DNA of 64,000 nt from Flaccisagitta enflata (taxonomy: Eukaryota > Chaetognatha > Sagittoidea > Aphragmophora): NCBI GenBank assembly GCA_965153355.1, contig OZ231127.1, forward strand, positions 30,566,001 through 30,630,000. Reading direction: 5' to 3'. Both the position numbers and the translations under genes were made by a program. Below the pieces are notes generated by a model, which was not told the DNA's origin, did no database searches, and saw nothing but the letters and a program-made list of their open reading frames with translations. Positions 20,736-31,744 of the stretch are shown piece by piece (positions within the stretch are counted from its first letter, which is position 1; each line of letters begins with the position of its first letter).

Positions 20736-20898
20736 TTTAGTCGCGGACACGCGACTCTACACCTTGCCGTGTCGGTCGGTAGGTCGGTACGTCGGAACGT
20801 CCGTTACAAATTTTGTTGAATTCCGAGCGATTATTGCATGAAGGCCCCTGCCCAATCGTCCGCGACTGTCTTGCCGTGAATCCGGCCTTGTTTTTCAT
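20736..20898 (-). mobile_element. Hairpin-ended GACG-minisatellite element
   Basis: Starts TTTTAGTCGCGGACACGCGA (3' hairpin), CTCTACACCTTGCCGTG, a short GGTC/CGTC stretch, CCCCTGCCCAATCGTCCGCG and GTGAATCCGGCCTTGTTTTT. It is near-complete at 163 bp, with only a short tetramer array. Confidence 0.65.
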
Positions 20899-21724
20899 AC
20901 CAGCCTTTTTTTGTGTGTGTTTTAAAGTAGCACGCGGCGTTGTTCTCATAAACGTTTTGATTCTAGATTCCATGGGAAATGCAATGAATGAACCATGTGG
21001 TTTCAGGGACTCAATCGTTAACGCCCTTTTCTGGTTAAGTGGGTCTGATCTTACGTAATATTTCATTTTGTCGCCAAAATTGTTACGAGGACAAATAATC
21101 AAGAATTATGCAATACGTTCGAATTCCTTAAAAGGAAAACATGTGACTGAACTTGAATTGTTCTTGCTAAATTTTGTTGTCTTTTTTTTTGGGGGGGGGG
21201 CAGGGGGAATCTGTCCGTCCTTCAAACTAGCTCTTTTTTGTCTTCATGGTTATCTACCATTTTGCACCATCTGGGCTGTTGGCTTCCGTGGCCTTGGCCA
21301 TGTTCAATAAGTCTCCGTGATTGATTTGGACACATGTGTGATGTAGGAGAAAAAATGACATTCTATACAGGTGGGGTCCTAATTCGAAAAAGTGAAATCG
21401 AAATGGCCCAATAAAAGAACCAAAGAAAATGATACTTAGTTGATCTGCTTGATACACACAACGCCAGCTGACGTCCTTCGCCCTAGTTCTCAATTTAAGA
21501 CCCTCAAATGAGTATATATGATAATGATATTGTATTTTGTATCTATGGGCTCCGTATTGACCTAAAAAGGGAAAGGAGATGAAGAAGTTTGTAACAAAAG
21601 AGTTTCCTTTTTTTCAAGTTACCGCCGATTCTCCCTCAAAAAAAAGTCCCCAAATGTCACCTGAGTCAACTGTCATTGGTTTCTTCGTCCGATCTTCTGT
21701 CGCCAGATTCCCCGTCTACGTTGC

Positions 21725-21804
21725 CACGTGATGGCCACGTGACTTTGCCGCATTGTCACGTGACTTTACCGCATTGTCACGTGACTTTGCCGCATTGTCA
21801 CGTG
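21725..21804 (+). promoter_or_regulatory. Array of five CACGTG palindromes, four at exact 21-bp spacing
   Basis: CACGTG occurs at 21725, 21736, 21757, 21778 and 21799. The last four are spaced exactly 21 bp by a unit CACGTGACTTTGCCGCATTGT. CACGTG is the canonical bHLH E-box/G-box core. It lies about 1.8 kb upstream of lipocalin B. The matching array in the other arm (58868-58926) has four sites. A regulatory role is inference. Confidence 0.45.
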
Positions 21805-21904
21805 TTGTTGCGGCGTTGCTACGCGTGGTCTTTACTTGTTGTCATGTAAAAAGTTTCAAAGATATTTTTAGATTCATTTGCGGATCACATGGTCTCGCCC
21901 GGTA

Positions 21905-21908
<4 letters not shown>

Positions 21909-21976
<68 letters not shown>
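21909..21976. repeat. (GA)n microsatellite
   Basis: About 34 GA units. The right-arm counterpart is (CT)n at 58706-58776. Confidence 0.9.
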
Positions 21977-21980
<4 letters not shown>

Positions 21981-22244
21981 TTCAGGTGACCATATTTGAT
22001 TTGGTGAGGGGAAGCGACGCATCTGGCGACAGCCAGTCTGCCTCGAAGATCTTCCTCGATCTCTGTCTTTTTACTCGCCACATTTTTACCACCTTTTGTT
22101 TTACACGACCCAGCTTGCTTTTATTCTCTTTTATTTGCGTTTCCTCTGTCCAATTTTTCATCTCTGTTTCTTATTCTTTTCCCCTTTGCCTATGTTCAAC
22201 TGTTATGTTCTTTATCTCATTTTCTCTCTCCTTCTGTCTGCCTG

Positions 22245-22289
<45 letters not shown>

Positions 22290-22398
22290 CTGTACCATGG
22301 GTTGAAACAAGCATGTAGATGTCAATGCACCTCATATCCAAACTCCAATTTCGTTTAATCTTTGCATTGCCCAGTGGACGCTGCGCCATGCATTAAAC

Positions 22399-22566
22399 AA
22401 GGCCGGATACACGGCCAATACCAGTCGCGGACGGGTGGGCAGGGGCGGAAACGCTGGTTTTTCCACTTTTCGACTCGTGCTCACCAACGGACCGACCGAC
22501 CGACCGACCGACCAACGGACGGACGGACAAAGCCTCTTATAGAGTCGCTTGTCCGCGACTAAAAAA
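22399..22566 (+). mobile_element. Hairpin-ended GACG-minisatellite element, well preserved
   Basis: AACAAGGCCGGATACACGGC, CAGTCGCGGACGGGTGGGCA, TTCCACTTTTCGACTCGTGC, (CGAC)n/(GGAC)n (22489-22529), CTCTTATAGAGTCGC, then GTCCGCGACTAAAAA. AGTCGCGGAC near the 5' end and GTCCGCGACT at the 3' end are exact inverted repeats. The best reference copy for the family. Confidence 0.7.
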
Positions 22567-22915
22567 GAGAGATAAATTTCCTTGTTATTATTTCTCACAG
22601 GGACTAGTGTCTATAAATTAGGATACCCATCTGGCCCCCAGCATCTGTGTGATATATGATGCTCTGGGATGATTGTGTGAACTTCCTTCCCATGGGATCG
22701 TCGCATTGTTTGTACTATTGATACGTATTTGATACAAAGGGTTGAATAACGGATGTTCGGTCCGTATTAAAAGGTCGAATGAGCGGATGCCCCGTCATCG
22801 CGCCGACTTTCATGATGTCCTCCTTAAAAACATGTCACCGAACGCGAACACCGCTCCAAACTATTTAAATCCTTATTACTGTTTGTAGAGGTGGACCAGG
22901 AACGCTGTCTCTTTT

Positions 22916-22958
<43 letters not shown>

Positions 22959-23013
22959 TTCATTTTATTCGCATAGGATCATCATCTGAACTGAAATTGC
23001 CCGCAGGACTAGT

Positions 23014-23216
23014 CAAAACAAGGCCGGATACTCGGCACCCCAGTCGCGCACTGGTGGGCAGGGGCCGTATTTGTGGTAACTTGACCATTTTGGCTGATGC
23101 AGTGAAGTCAAAAACGAAAAAAGTAGATTGTGATGGACTGACCAACCGACCCACCAGCCAATGGACGGACAGACGGACAAAACGGGGTGTAGAGTGGCGT
23201 ATTACCCGACTAAAAA
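23014..23216 (+). mobile_element. Hairpin-ended element, shared by both arms
   Basis: AAACAAGGCCGGATACTCGG, CCAGTCGCGCACTGGTGGGC, GACC/GACG units (23135-23178), GGTGTAGAGTGGCG, TACCCGACTAAAAA. Its inverted partner is 57675-57889, so the insertion predates the inverted duplication. Confidence 0.65.
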
Positions 23217-23224
23217 CCTTTTCT

Positions 23225-23227
<3 letters not shown>

Positions 23228-23319
<92 letters not shown>

Positions 23320-23366
23320 GGTTGTTGTTGTTGTTGTTGTCGTTGTTGTTGTTGTCGCTGTTGTTT
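23228..23366. repeat. (TTG)n microsatellite
   Basis: About 45 TTG units with a few TGG and TCG variants. The right-arm counterpart is (CAA)n at 57533-57660. Confidence 0.9.
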
Positions 23367-23469
23367 GTATTGTGGAGCAATCGGGTAACTTAGTATATGC
23401 GTTTAGTGCAAATGCTTTAATCATTCTTTTATTACTAGTTAAGGGGTGCTTATGTCTGCGCTGTTATGT

Positions 23470-24142
23470 TTTTAGACTTCGTCCGTCAGGAACGCATCTC
23501 TATGAGAGGGTCTCTCCGTCTATCCGTCAGTCAGTCCGTCCGTCCGTCGGTATGTCCGTTACGCATGTGCAAAAACCGCGTTTCTCGGCTGATTTTGGCA
23601 ACGGTGAGATCTATGTACTGTCTACTGAAAGAAATATTCAACCAGCATGTTTTGAGAGCCTCCTTTCCTACTTAGTCGTTTCACCCGTCTGTTCGTCCAT
23701 CTGTCTCTCCCAGGCGTGTATAAAGTTGAGCATTTCTCCCCCCCCCCCTCCCCGCCCCGGCGGGGGGGGGGGGGGGGGGAAATAAAATCAAAGGATTTGG
23801 AGATTTGGAGATGTAGAAAAAAAAACAAAAGCTAAAAAAGAAGAAAAAAGAAAAATTTTGAATATTTAACACTTTTGGTAGTTCCAAATAGTAGTCTCTG
23901 ATTACTACAACGCATCTTAACACTATCTAAACCTATAATATACTGTTTTATTGCTTTTGGGGAAGAAAATCATAGATTTTGTAACACGACGCGATGCTTC
24001 CCGGGGAAGAAAATCAAGAGCAGGGTGGGGAATAAAATCAAAAGCCGTTCAATTATATACACCCCTGGTCGCTCCATATATATCACATGATCGATACACG
24101 CAGAGACACGGCCCGGACGCATCGTTGCCCGGTCGGGCTTGA
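23470..24142 (-). mobile_element. Hairpin-ended element, GATGCGT version, split by a later insertion
   Basis: Its 3' end (GTCCGTCAGGAACGCATCTC) is at the left and its 5' end (GGACGCATCGTTGCCCGGTC, then GGGCTTG) at the right. The interior is split by 23711-24069, which is absent from the right-arm copy (57092-57403). It carries GTCC tetramers at 23516-23560. Confidence 0.6.
23711..24069. mobile_element. Insertion present only in the left arm, ends CCAGGCGTGTATA / TATACACCCCTGG
   Basis: The terminal inverted repeats CCAGGCGTGTATA and TATACACCCCTGG bound 360 bp with long C and G runs (23738-23779). The right arm has the uninterrupted site. CTCC occurs on both sides of the insert. A partial reverse copy of the same element is at about 25440-25632 (ending TTTATACACGCCTGG). 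Confidence 0.6.
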
Positions 24143-24159
24143 TATTTCACGTTAAATGT

Positions 24160-24540
24160 CTTTGTGTTTTTGTTTGCTCCAAAAAGATCCCTCCACAAAA
24201 TACTGTTCAAACGTCAAAGCCGTGGATTATTCCCTTGCCAAGCTCACACAGCCCAAAGGGGGACTTTGTTTTTCCAAGCCGACTTGACAACACATGGTAA
24301 AGAGGAAAGGCTTTTGGGTGGGCGCGGGTCTCAACGTAGGGCTGAAGCGTTACGCCGGTTTGGTTTGGTTACGGGCCGTTGCCACCCCGGATGGGGTCGT
24401 TAGCCGGAAGGGCCAGCCGATCGTAATCGTCGGGAGTTGAGCCCATGAGAGAAGGACTGTTAGGGGCGATCGCTTCCCCCCAACAACCAAAAATCACTGC
24501 GGCCTGAAGTGCGATGAAGGACCGCGATAACAGATTCAAT
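24160..24540 (+). other. GC-rich block conserved in both arms, possible decayed coding piece
   Basis: Of higher GC than its surroundings and well conserved against 56700-57085. A frame beginning MVKRKGFWVGAGLNVGLKRY is readable in both arms but has an in-frame TGA here (GGGAGTTGAGCC), where the right arm reads GGGAGTTTAGCC and stays open to codon 121. I recognise no family. It may be part of a repeat and not a gene. Confidence 0.3.
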
Positions 24541-24577
24541 ATCTAAATGAGTTATAGGGTGGTCGAAATGCACAAAG

Positions 24578-24581
<4 letters not shown>

Positions 24582-24641
<60 letters not shown>
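24582..24641. repeat. (GA)n microsatellite
   Basis: About 30 GA units. The right-arm counterpart is (CT)n at 56550-56648. Confidence 0.9.
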
Positions 24642-24642
<1 letters not shown>

Positions 24643-25689
24643 TGTTAAGCAAGGGGGGCTTTAAATTTGTTTTCTCATGAGTCAATTTCAGTTAGTCATA
24701 GTACACACGCGTCTCTATGGCACCTTATACAAGTTTCAGTCTTATTTCGAAATGGTGATGCTTAAGAAAGAAACAGGAAGCCCATGCATGGACAAATTGT
24801 AGGCTTACTACTAGGGACCTGGCCAGTCCCTGGCAGAGCCTGGAAAAAACGATTTCAGAGAGAAAGCGGTGCAATATTAAGTTGTCCGGCGCACCCATTG
24901 TGTATTCAAACAAGGCCGAATTGGGGGCCGCGATAGAACATAATTTTGGTTTTACTATACAGACATATGAAAGTTGAAACAACATTGCCCTTAAAAAAGG
25001 AGGCCAGAATTCTCCAATTTACAAAGGATGAAAGCCTTGCAAGCTTTCAATGGCGTTTACTCTGGATTGCTCACAACTATCCTTAACAATTAACAAAAAC
25101 AGTGCGCAATCACATATACATCTCATGTGATAAAGGAAAACATTTACCTCCGTGCCACTCCAAATATTTGCACTGAAATGTATAAGGAGGAGGAAGAGCA
25201 AGAAAAAACTCCTATATTTTCATTGGAGAAAGAAGGTGTGGCACGGAAGTAGTTCTTTTTGTCCGACACAGCCATCAATCTCGTTTGAAAAAATCTTTTA
25301 AGCATTTTCTCGGAAATGTGTCAACTTAGCGATCTGAACTCAATTTTTCCTAACAAAGCATTGATTGACGTTTTTTGTATTAAGTTTTTTGGAAGCCAAA
25401 GCTTTTACTTTCCCCCACTTGAGCTTGTTCACCGTGTATTATAAGTTTGAATAGTGTTAAAATGTGTTCTAGTAATCAGAGACTACCATTTGGAACTACT
25501 AAAAGTGTTAAATCTTCAAAAATTTTCTTTTTATTCTTTTTCAGCTTTTGATTTTTTCCCCATCTCCAAACCCTTTGATTTTATTACCCCCCCCCGCCAA
25601 GGGGGGAATGCTCTACTTTATACACGCCTGGAAATTTCTCCTCCTTCTTCTTCTCCTCTTCCTTCTCCTTCTCCATCCACCCCCTTTGA

Positions 25690-26300
25690 AACTCATATTC
25701 TAGCGTTGAGGCTCAAATCCCAACTTTGAGGCCCAAATCCTAGTCTCAAGGCCCAAATTCTAGCCTCAAGGCCCAAATCCTAGCCTCAAGGCCCAAATCC
25801 TAGCCCTGAGGCTCAAATCTCAACATCAAGGCTCAAATCCCAACCTCAAGGCTCAAATCCCAACCTCGAGGCTCACATCCCAACCCTGAGGCTCAAATCC
25901 TAGCCTAGAAGCTCAAATCCCAGCCTAGAGACTCAAATCCCAGCCTCGAGGCTCAAATCCCAAACTTGAAGCTCAAATCCCAGCCTCAAGGCTCAAATTC
26001 TAGCTTCGAGGCTCAAATCCCAGCCTTGAGGCTCAAATCCCAGCCTTGAGGCTCAAATCCCAGCCTTGAGGATCAAATCCCAGCCTCGAGGCTCAAATCC
26101 CAGCCTCGAGGCTCAAATCCCAGCTTCGAGGCTCAAATCCCATTATTGATGCTCACTTTCAACACTAGATCTTCAAAAATTACAAAGCATAGGTCATCGG
26201 CCCCTTTGGGGCCGCGGCCCCTCTCACAATCACACATCAACATATAGTCACATAGGGGCAACGGGTACCGGTGACCATCTAACGCTTTTGCGGCTATTTA
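25690..26300 (+). repeat. Second repeat family: about 21-bp GAGGCTCAAATCCCAGCCTC minisatellite plus module
   Basis: About 22 units of GAGGCTCAAATCCCAGCCTC-like sequence (25705-26150). These are followed by CATAGGTCATCGGCCCCTTT, GGGGCCGCGGCCC, and GGGCAACGGGTACCGGTGAC with CTAACGCTTTTGCGGC. The most homogeneous array of the family. Confidence 0.7.
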
Positions 26301-26315
26301 AATTGGTTTCATTTC

Positions 26316-26600
26316 TAAACGGTTTGAGCTACAGATGCCAGATTGGTCTCAAAAGAAGGATAATTCAATATAGTTTTAGCTGATAAAAATAGTAAAACAG
26401 TCTTGAACCGATTTGTCATACTTTTAATAGAAAAATCCACTAATCAAACGAATTTTGTTCGAAAAGTTGATTTCAAGGCCATGAAACTTACTCTGAATGC
26501 CAATTCATTAATCAACCAAAGAAAATATGAAAAACTACATCAAATTATCTTTCATTTAAGACCAATCTGGTATTTGTAGCTCTAACGGTGTAAGAATGAG
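26316..26600. mobile_element. Small foldback element
   Basis: GAGCTACAGATGCCAGATTG (about 26325) pairs with CAATCTGGTATTTGTAGCTC (about 26564). The arms are about 65 bp, extending into AAGGATAATTCAATATAGTT / AACTACATCAAATTATCTTT, around an unpaired centre. Confidence 0.65.
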
Positions 26601-26810
26601 CACTCTTGTAAGCAACGTTTCAATTTTGCTTCAGCTGGAAAAAGCAATACTACTTCAAATTGAGGCTGTGGACAAACTATGGAAAAAATTTCGAAGACGA
26701 TACTGATCTTTTGTTTTTATCAGGTTTTCCCGTTTGGGCGAAGCTTTAATTCGTGTAGATTCGGGTTGAAATGTATTTAACACAGCTCTCACCTTGCCCT
26801 AACGCTAGCT

Positions 26811-26884
26811 CTGACCCTAACCCTAACCCTATAACCACCCCCAACCCCAACCTTAACCCTAACCCTACCCCTAACCCTAAATAA
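26811..26884. repeat. Interstitial CCCTAA (telomere-type) tract
   Basis: Some ten CCCTAA or near-CCCTAA units mixed with CCCCAACCCC variants. TTAGGG is the ancestral metazoan telomere repeat; this is a short internal tract and not a chromosome end. Confidence 0.7.
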
Positions 26885-27180
26885 AAACCCGCTTAGAAAG
26901 TCAGTAAAACAAAAGACATCACCGAATTCGAAAACAGTACCCAAACTATTAACATAGACCAACAAAATTTTGAAACAACAAACGTCAAGCTTAAAGAGAA
27001 CATCGATTTCAGATCATGAAAATGATACATTAAGACACAATAGCTTGATACTTTTTTTCCGTTGAGATTGATGACCCTGTAGGTCTCTAAAATTTTAGAT
27101 TGAGTCTTACTAAGGCACCAGAAACACATTGCACATATTTCCGAGTGGCAAAGCGAAAATCATGCACTACCGCGGCCCCT

Positions 27181-27350
27181 AGGCCGGATACACGGCCACC
27201 CAAATTTCTTACAGGTGGGCAGGGGCAGTGACAAAAAAAAAAGCTAATCAAGTATTTGGGCAGGAGCAGTAATGCAAGAACATGGAGGAGTAGCCAGCCA
27301 TCCCAAGGTCGTTTTAAGAATTTCTGTCTGTCTATGTGTCCGACTTTTGT
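27181..27350 (+). mobile_element. Hairpin-ended element fragment, shared by both arms
   Basis: AGGCCGGATACACGGCCACC, ACAGGTGGGCAGGGGCAGTG, TATTTGGGCAGGAGCAGTAA, then TCTGTCTGTCTATGTGTCCG. The partner copy is at 55795-55962. Confidence 0.6.
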
Positions 27351-27594
27351 AAGTGCAGACATACGCGACGTTGGTCTAATGACCTTGTTTTGAAAAGGGC
27401 ACATTCTATTCTTCCATTCGCCGCCACCTTGAAAGGACGCATTTAGAAATATAAGCTTTTTTGTCAGTCCAATCCCGTAATGTACGGAGGATACGTGTAT
27501 TGAAGACAAGTGTAGGGATAACTTCCCAATGTTTGCTACGCAGGCAGTTGAGAAGTTGAGAGCATGTGGCCTTGTCTCAATTAACTATGGCAAA

Positions 27595-28370
27595 AAAAAA
27601 AACCAAACAACTTTTGAAAGAGCAAAAACGTATGAAGATGTTGACCGATTTGCATAAAATTTACAGTGAATGATAACCATGATTTGGACTATCTCTGTTT
27701 AAAATTTCATCAAAATCCCTTGAAAACTTTAGCCGTTTTCACGTTTTTACTGAAGTAACCTCTTTTTTGGACTGCCAGAGATAACTTTTATCCTGAATAA
27801 AAATCGCACTATTTTTAGTAAAATTGGCATTGTGCAAAGAGTTTTGGGAGTTTTGTTATGATTTTTGAACTGCAGTCTGATGGTGCTATTTACTAATACT
27901 AGGCAAAATTCGCTTGTACTCAGATAAAGTCTAGTGGGGTAGATATTGGTTGATTGTAAGCTTGCTCAGGATAAGAAATATTCTGCTACCTGTTAGAATA
28001 TTTTATCCGATTTGGGGGACTAAAAATGCTTCAATCTTCACAAAAATTTTACTGGAGATGGACCATATGTACAAAAGTTACCAGTTAAAAAATCATGAAG
28101 ATTGGTAAAAAACTGTAGCCTTAGCATTGATTTATATTTCAGGTTTCATCTTCATCTACTTTATTCTTAAAACCATAAAAAAAGTTTAGGAAAACTTGCT
28201 GTTTCTGCTAAAATAATCTGAGTTTCGTAATAAAATTTTTACCACAGCCAGCTGACATTGTGGTCTACCTCCACTTCAAATTTCATCAAAATCGGACTAG
28301 ATTTAGTACGGTTTTTTGAGATTTGTTTATTCATTCTTTGTAAATTCTTATGGGTGTACATTAGGGGTGG
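27595..28370. other. AT-rich sequence, no feature seen
   Basis: Part of a left-arm-only insertion. Two places read AATTTCATCAAAATC (about 27703 and 28276), suggesting an old internal repeat. No ORF of note. Confidence 0.4.
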
Positions 28371-30244
28371 GGATAATGCGCCTTAGTCAACGGATCGAGC
28401 TGCAGGTGAAGAATATGTGCTAACATGATGATAATAGATGGTATACCAAGTTTCAGGACCTTTGCAACAGTTTCAGCCTAGCCCTCCACCGCCCCCCCCC
28501 CTGCCCCCAGGACTTCAAAACCCATAAAAAACGACTTTTTTGCTATTTTGAGCATGTTTTGCCTTTCAAATGTGTTTAAAAATGATAGAAAGTACTAAAA
28601 CACATTTTAAAATGTGTAACCTGACATGTGATTACCCATTTGGGGTGTGATACAGGATTTTTTTATGGGTATAGACCCTCCAGAATTACTGCAAAATGAT
28701 GATTTTTGCCAGTAACTTAACTTATATTGGAATATCATCTGTACAAAAATTTAGGTTATGTGTTCATGGCACATATGTCGTTAGGGGCAGTCTTTTGGTG
28801 GGCAGGGGCAGTAATGCAGGAGGCTGGGGCTGTCTTGTAGTGGGCAGGGCTGTTAGGCTTAAAATTTACAATGATGCAAAATTGCAAATTGTGTTATGCA
28901 TAAGCCCCTGCCCACCTACAAGACATCCCAGCCCACCTGCATTACCCCTGCCCACCATTGACTGCCCCTAACAACATACTTGCCATAAATATGTAACATA
29001 AATTTTTAAACATGATATCACAATATAACTTGAATTACTTGAACTGGCAAAAATCATTATTTTGCAGTAATTCTGGAGGTCTATACCCATAAAAATCCTG
29101 TATCACACCCAAATAGTAATCTATGTCAGGTTACACATTTGGAATGTATTTTAGATTTTTTTAACACATTTGGGAAGGCAAAACATGCTTAAAATAGCAA
29201 AAAGTCGCGTATACTTTTTCTACGTTAAACCAGGGGGGTGGAGGGCTAGGCTGAAACTGTTCCAAAAGTCCTGAAACTTGGTATGCCATCTATTCTCATC
29301 ATATTGCTGGATCTGTTCAAACTACTGCTAGGTGTCTTAGAGTACAGGCTTCCAGCGTACTCACTCTCTGCCCCTGTGGCTAAACCCAGAAAGCAACTTT
29401 TTTGCTGTTTTAGCATTGCTTGCCTTCATGTTATTTAACGATAGAAAATAATTAAACACATTTAAATGTAATTTTATTTTTTGTGATTACTCATTTGGGG
29501 ATGGGATACAGATTTTATGGGTGTTGTGACTCTCCAGAATTGGTCGCATTTGATTTTGCCAGTTTTAAGTAATTGGTTATATTGTGATATGTTTAAAATT
29601 TATGTTATGTTTATGGCAAGTATGTTGTTAATGGCAGTCAATGGGTGTATAGGCAAAGTAATGCAGGTGGGCTGATGCCCAGGAGGTGGGCAGTCATGCT
29701 AGGAACTCACTCTGGACCAATCCTTGCATCATTGGTAAATTTTTACCCAACAGCCCCGGCCCACCTACAAGACAGCCCCGGCCCACCTGCATTACTGCCT
29801 CTGCTCACCCACAGACTGCCCCTAACGACATATGTGCCATGAACACGTAACATAAATTTTCGTACAGATGATATCACAATATAACTTAAATTACTTAAAA
29901 CTGGCAAAAATCATCATTTTGCAGTGATTCTGGAGGGCCTATATCCATAAAAAATCCTGCATCACACCTGAAATAGGTAATCACATGTCAGGTTACACAT
30001 TTTAAAATGTGTTTTAGTATTTTCTATCATTTTTTAACACATTTGGAAGGCAAACATGCCAAATAGCAAAAAGTCGTTTTTTCTGGGTTTTAAGCTCTTG
30101 GGGCAGGGGGGGGGGGGTGGAGGGCTAGGCTGAAACTGTTCCAAAGGTCCTGAAACTTGGTATACCATCTATTCTCATCATGTTAGCACACATTCTTCAC
30201 CTGCAGCTTGATCCGTTGACTAAGGTGCATTATCCCCACCCCTA
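28371..30244. mobile_element. Compound foldback element with four arms
   Basis: The outer ends TTAGGGGTGGGGATAATGCG and GTGCATTATCCCCACCCCTA are those of the 8.6-10.0-kb element. Inside are a plus-type arm (28371-28860), a minus-type arm (about 28865-29320), a decayed plus-type arm (about 29390-29745) and a minus-type arm (about 29750-30244). This looks like two foldbacks, one nested or tandem to the other, with the inner pair more decayed. Confidence 0.7.
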
Positions 30245-30453
30245 ATGCCCAAAGACCCTCACGTTTGCTGTCATTGTGTGCAGCATTTTTGTTACGCGTG
30301 TATCTCCGAAACTATTCAGAGCAGGTCATTGATTTTTTTGTTGATGCTTAATGATACTAAAAAGTAACTTCAGTAAAAATTTCAGCCTACTGGGTGAATC
30401 TTTGTGGCTGAATTTATGGCCGTGAAAGATGTTCTTCTTTTTAATAAAACACA

Positions 30454-30461
<8 letters not shown>

Positions 30462-30514
<53 letters not shown>
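30462..30514. repeat. (CT)n microsatellite
   Basis: About 26 CT units within the left arm. The right-arm counterpart is (GA)n at 54834-54861. Confidence 0.85.
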
Positions 30515-30516
<2 letters not shown>

Positions 30517-30814
30517 ATTCCTCGCCCACGACACAAATGCTTCCCATTGCCTTAATATTCGAAAATGAAGATGAACTAACCTGATAAGTGAGGAGAAGAA
30601 GTGAAATGTGGTACTTAAAGCCGTTTGGACACAACTACGAGAGTGACAACGCCGTTTGGACACAACTACGAGAGTGACAACGCCGATAATGACAATGACA
30701 AGAATTTAACATGACAATGGATAAATCGCCTCTCATTCTCTCGCTCTCTCTCTCTCTCTCTATGCCAGTGACCGCGCTTTGCCGTTAGGGGAAAATGAAT
30801 AAATGAACCAGTTG

Positions 30815-31380
30815 CCCAAGGGCAATAAGTGGTCAGCGAGACCCGTTGCCCTGAGTGAAGGGAAGCAGGGTAGCGGTCCCAAAGGGGACGAAGTCCTGGA
30901 GAACACAGGACTTTCGTTCATTCTGCCTAAGGAAGTCGATGAGATACTGGCGAGGGCTGTTTGAGGGCCTTAAAGAACCTGAAAGATTTCTTATAGCTGA
31001 TTCAAGGGCTCAGGAAGCAAGCTAGGCTGATTTGAAGCCGGTGAGGGTTGATTGGGGTCTAAGAGGGCGAATTTTGAGGTCTAAAGGGCTACTTTGAGGT
31101 CTGTGGGCTGAATGGAGGCCTGAAAGGCCATAGAAAACTGATTTGGAGCCCACGATGGCTAATTTGACGTTTAGATGGCCAATTAGAGGTCTGAGAGGCC
31201 TGAGAGGCTTGATATTGATAACAGGTCGCCCAAGGGCAATATATGGTCAGCGATACCCGTTGCCCTGCTTTGCATGATTTTGAATTGGAGTAAGAGGAAG
31301 CAGGGCAGGGGCCCCAAAGGGGACGAAGTCCTGTAGTACACAGGGGGATTCTTTGTTCATCCGTCCGGCCCATCTGTCCC
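30815..31380 (+). repeat. Second repeat family, two module sets
   Basis: CAGTTGCCCAAGGGCAATAA with GGTCAGCGAGACCCGTTGCC and AAAGGGGACGAAGTCCTGGA (30815-30905). Then degenerate 21-bp units, then a second CCCAAGGGCAATATATGGTC, GCGATACCCGTTGCCCTGCT and AAAGGGGACGAAGTCCTGTA set (31229-31340). The first set is shared with 54455-54590 in the other arm. Confidence 0.65.
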
Positions 31381-31429
31381 CTCTGTAAAGCTTTCGCGTT
31401 TCTCTGAAATTGTCCTTTCTGTGCCTGAA

Positions 31430-31740
31430 ATCTACTCCTTAAGTTTCTGAAATCTGCCCTCTCAGGTTTTGAATCTGAGAGAGTAGATTTCAGGCCTGGG
31501 AGGGCAGTGATTTCAGGCTCTGGGAGGGCAGATTTTGCCCTGAAAGGGCAGATTTCAGGCCTGAAAGGGAACAGATTTCAGGCCTGAAAGGGCATGATTG
31601 GTGACCTGAGGAGGCAGATTTCAGGCCTGAGAGAGGCAGATTTGGCCTGAGAGGGCAGATTTAGGCTTGAGAGGGCAGATTTCAGGCCTAGAGGGCAGAT
31701 TTCAGGCCTGAGAGGGTGAATTTTAGCCTGAGAGGACCTG
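31430..31740 (+). repeat. About 21-bp minisatellite, GGCAGATTTCAGGCCTGAGAG
   Basis: About 14 units on the motif GCAGATTTCAGGCCTGAGAG, in which AGGCCT is itself palindromic. Belongs to the second repeat family. Confidence 0.75.
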
Positions 31741-31744
31741 GGGG

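Larger units (their letters stand above)
24918..27180. mobile_element. Composite 2.26-kb insertion flanked by AGGCC, absent from the right arm
   Basis: The right arm reads straight through AACAAGGCCGGATACACGG, while the left arm has 2263 bp between two AGGCC copies (24913-24917 and 27181-27185). Its ends carry inverted GGGGCCGCG(A/G)TAG. It contains part of the 23.7-kb element, the 25.7-26.3-kb second-family copy, a foldback and CCCTAA repeats, so it is a composite or several nested events. Confidence 0.45.

Noticed and set aside
22960-23424. Poly-Thr, poly-Val and poly-Cys frames over (TTG)n, and the equivalents at 57261-57771
   Set aside because: Trinucleotide microsatellite; no flanking exon signals.
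26811-26884. CCCTAA tract as a chromosome end
   Set aside because: Short, mixed with CCCCAACCCC variants, and surrounded on both sides by ordinary sequence.
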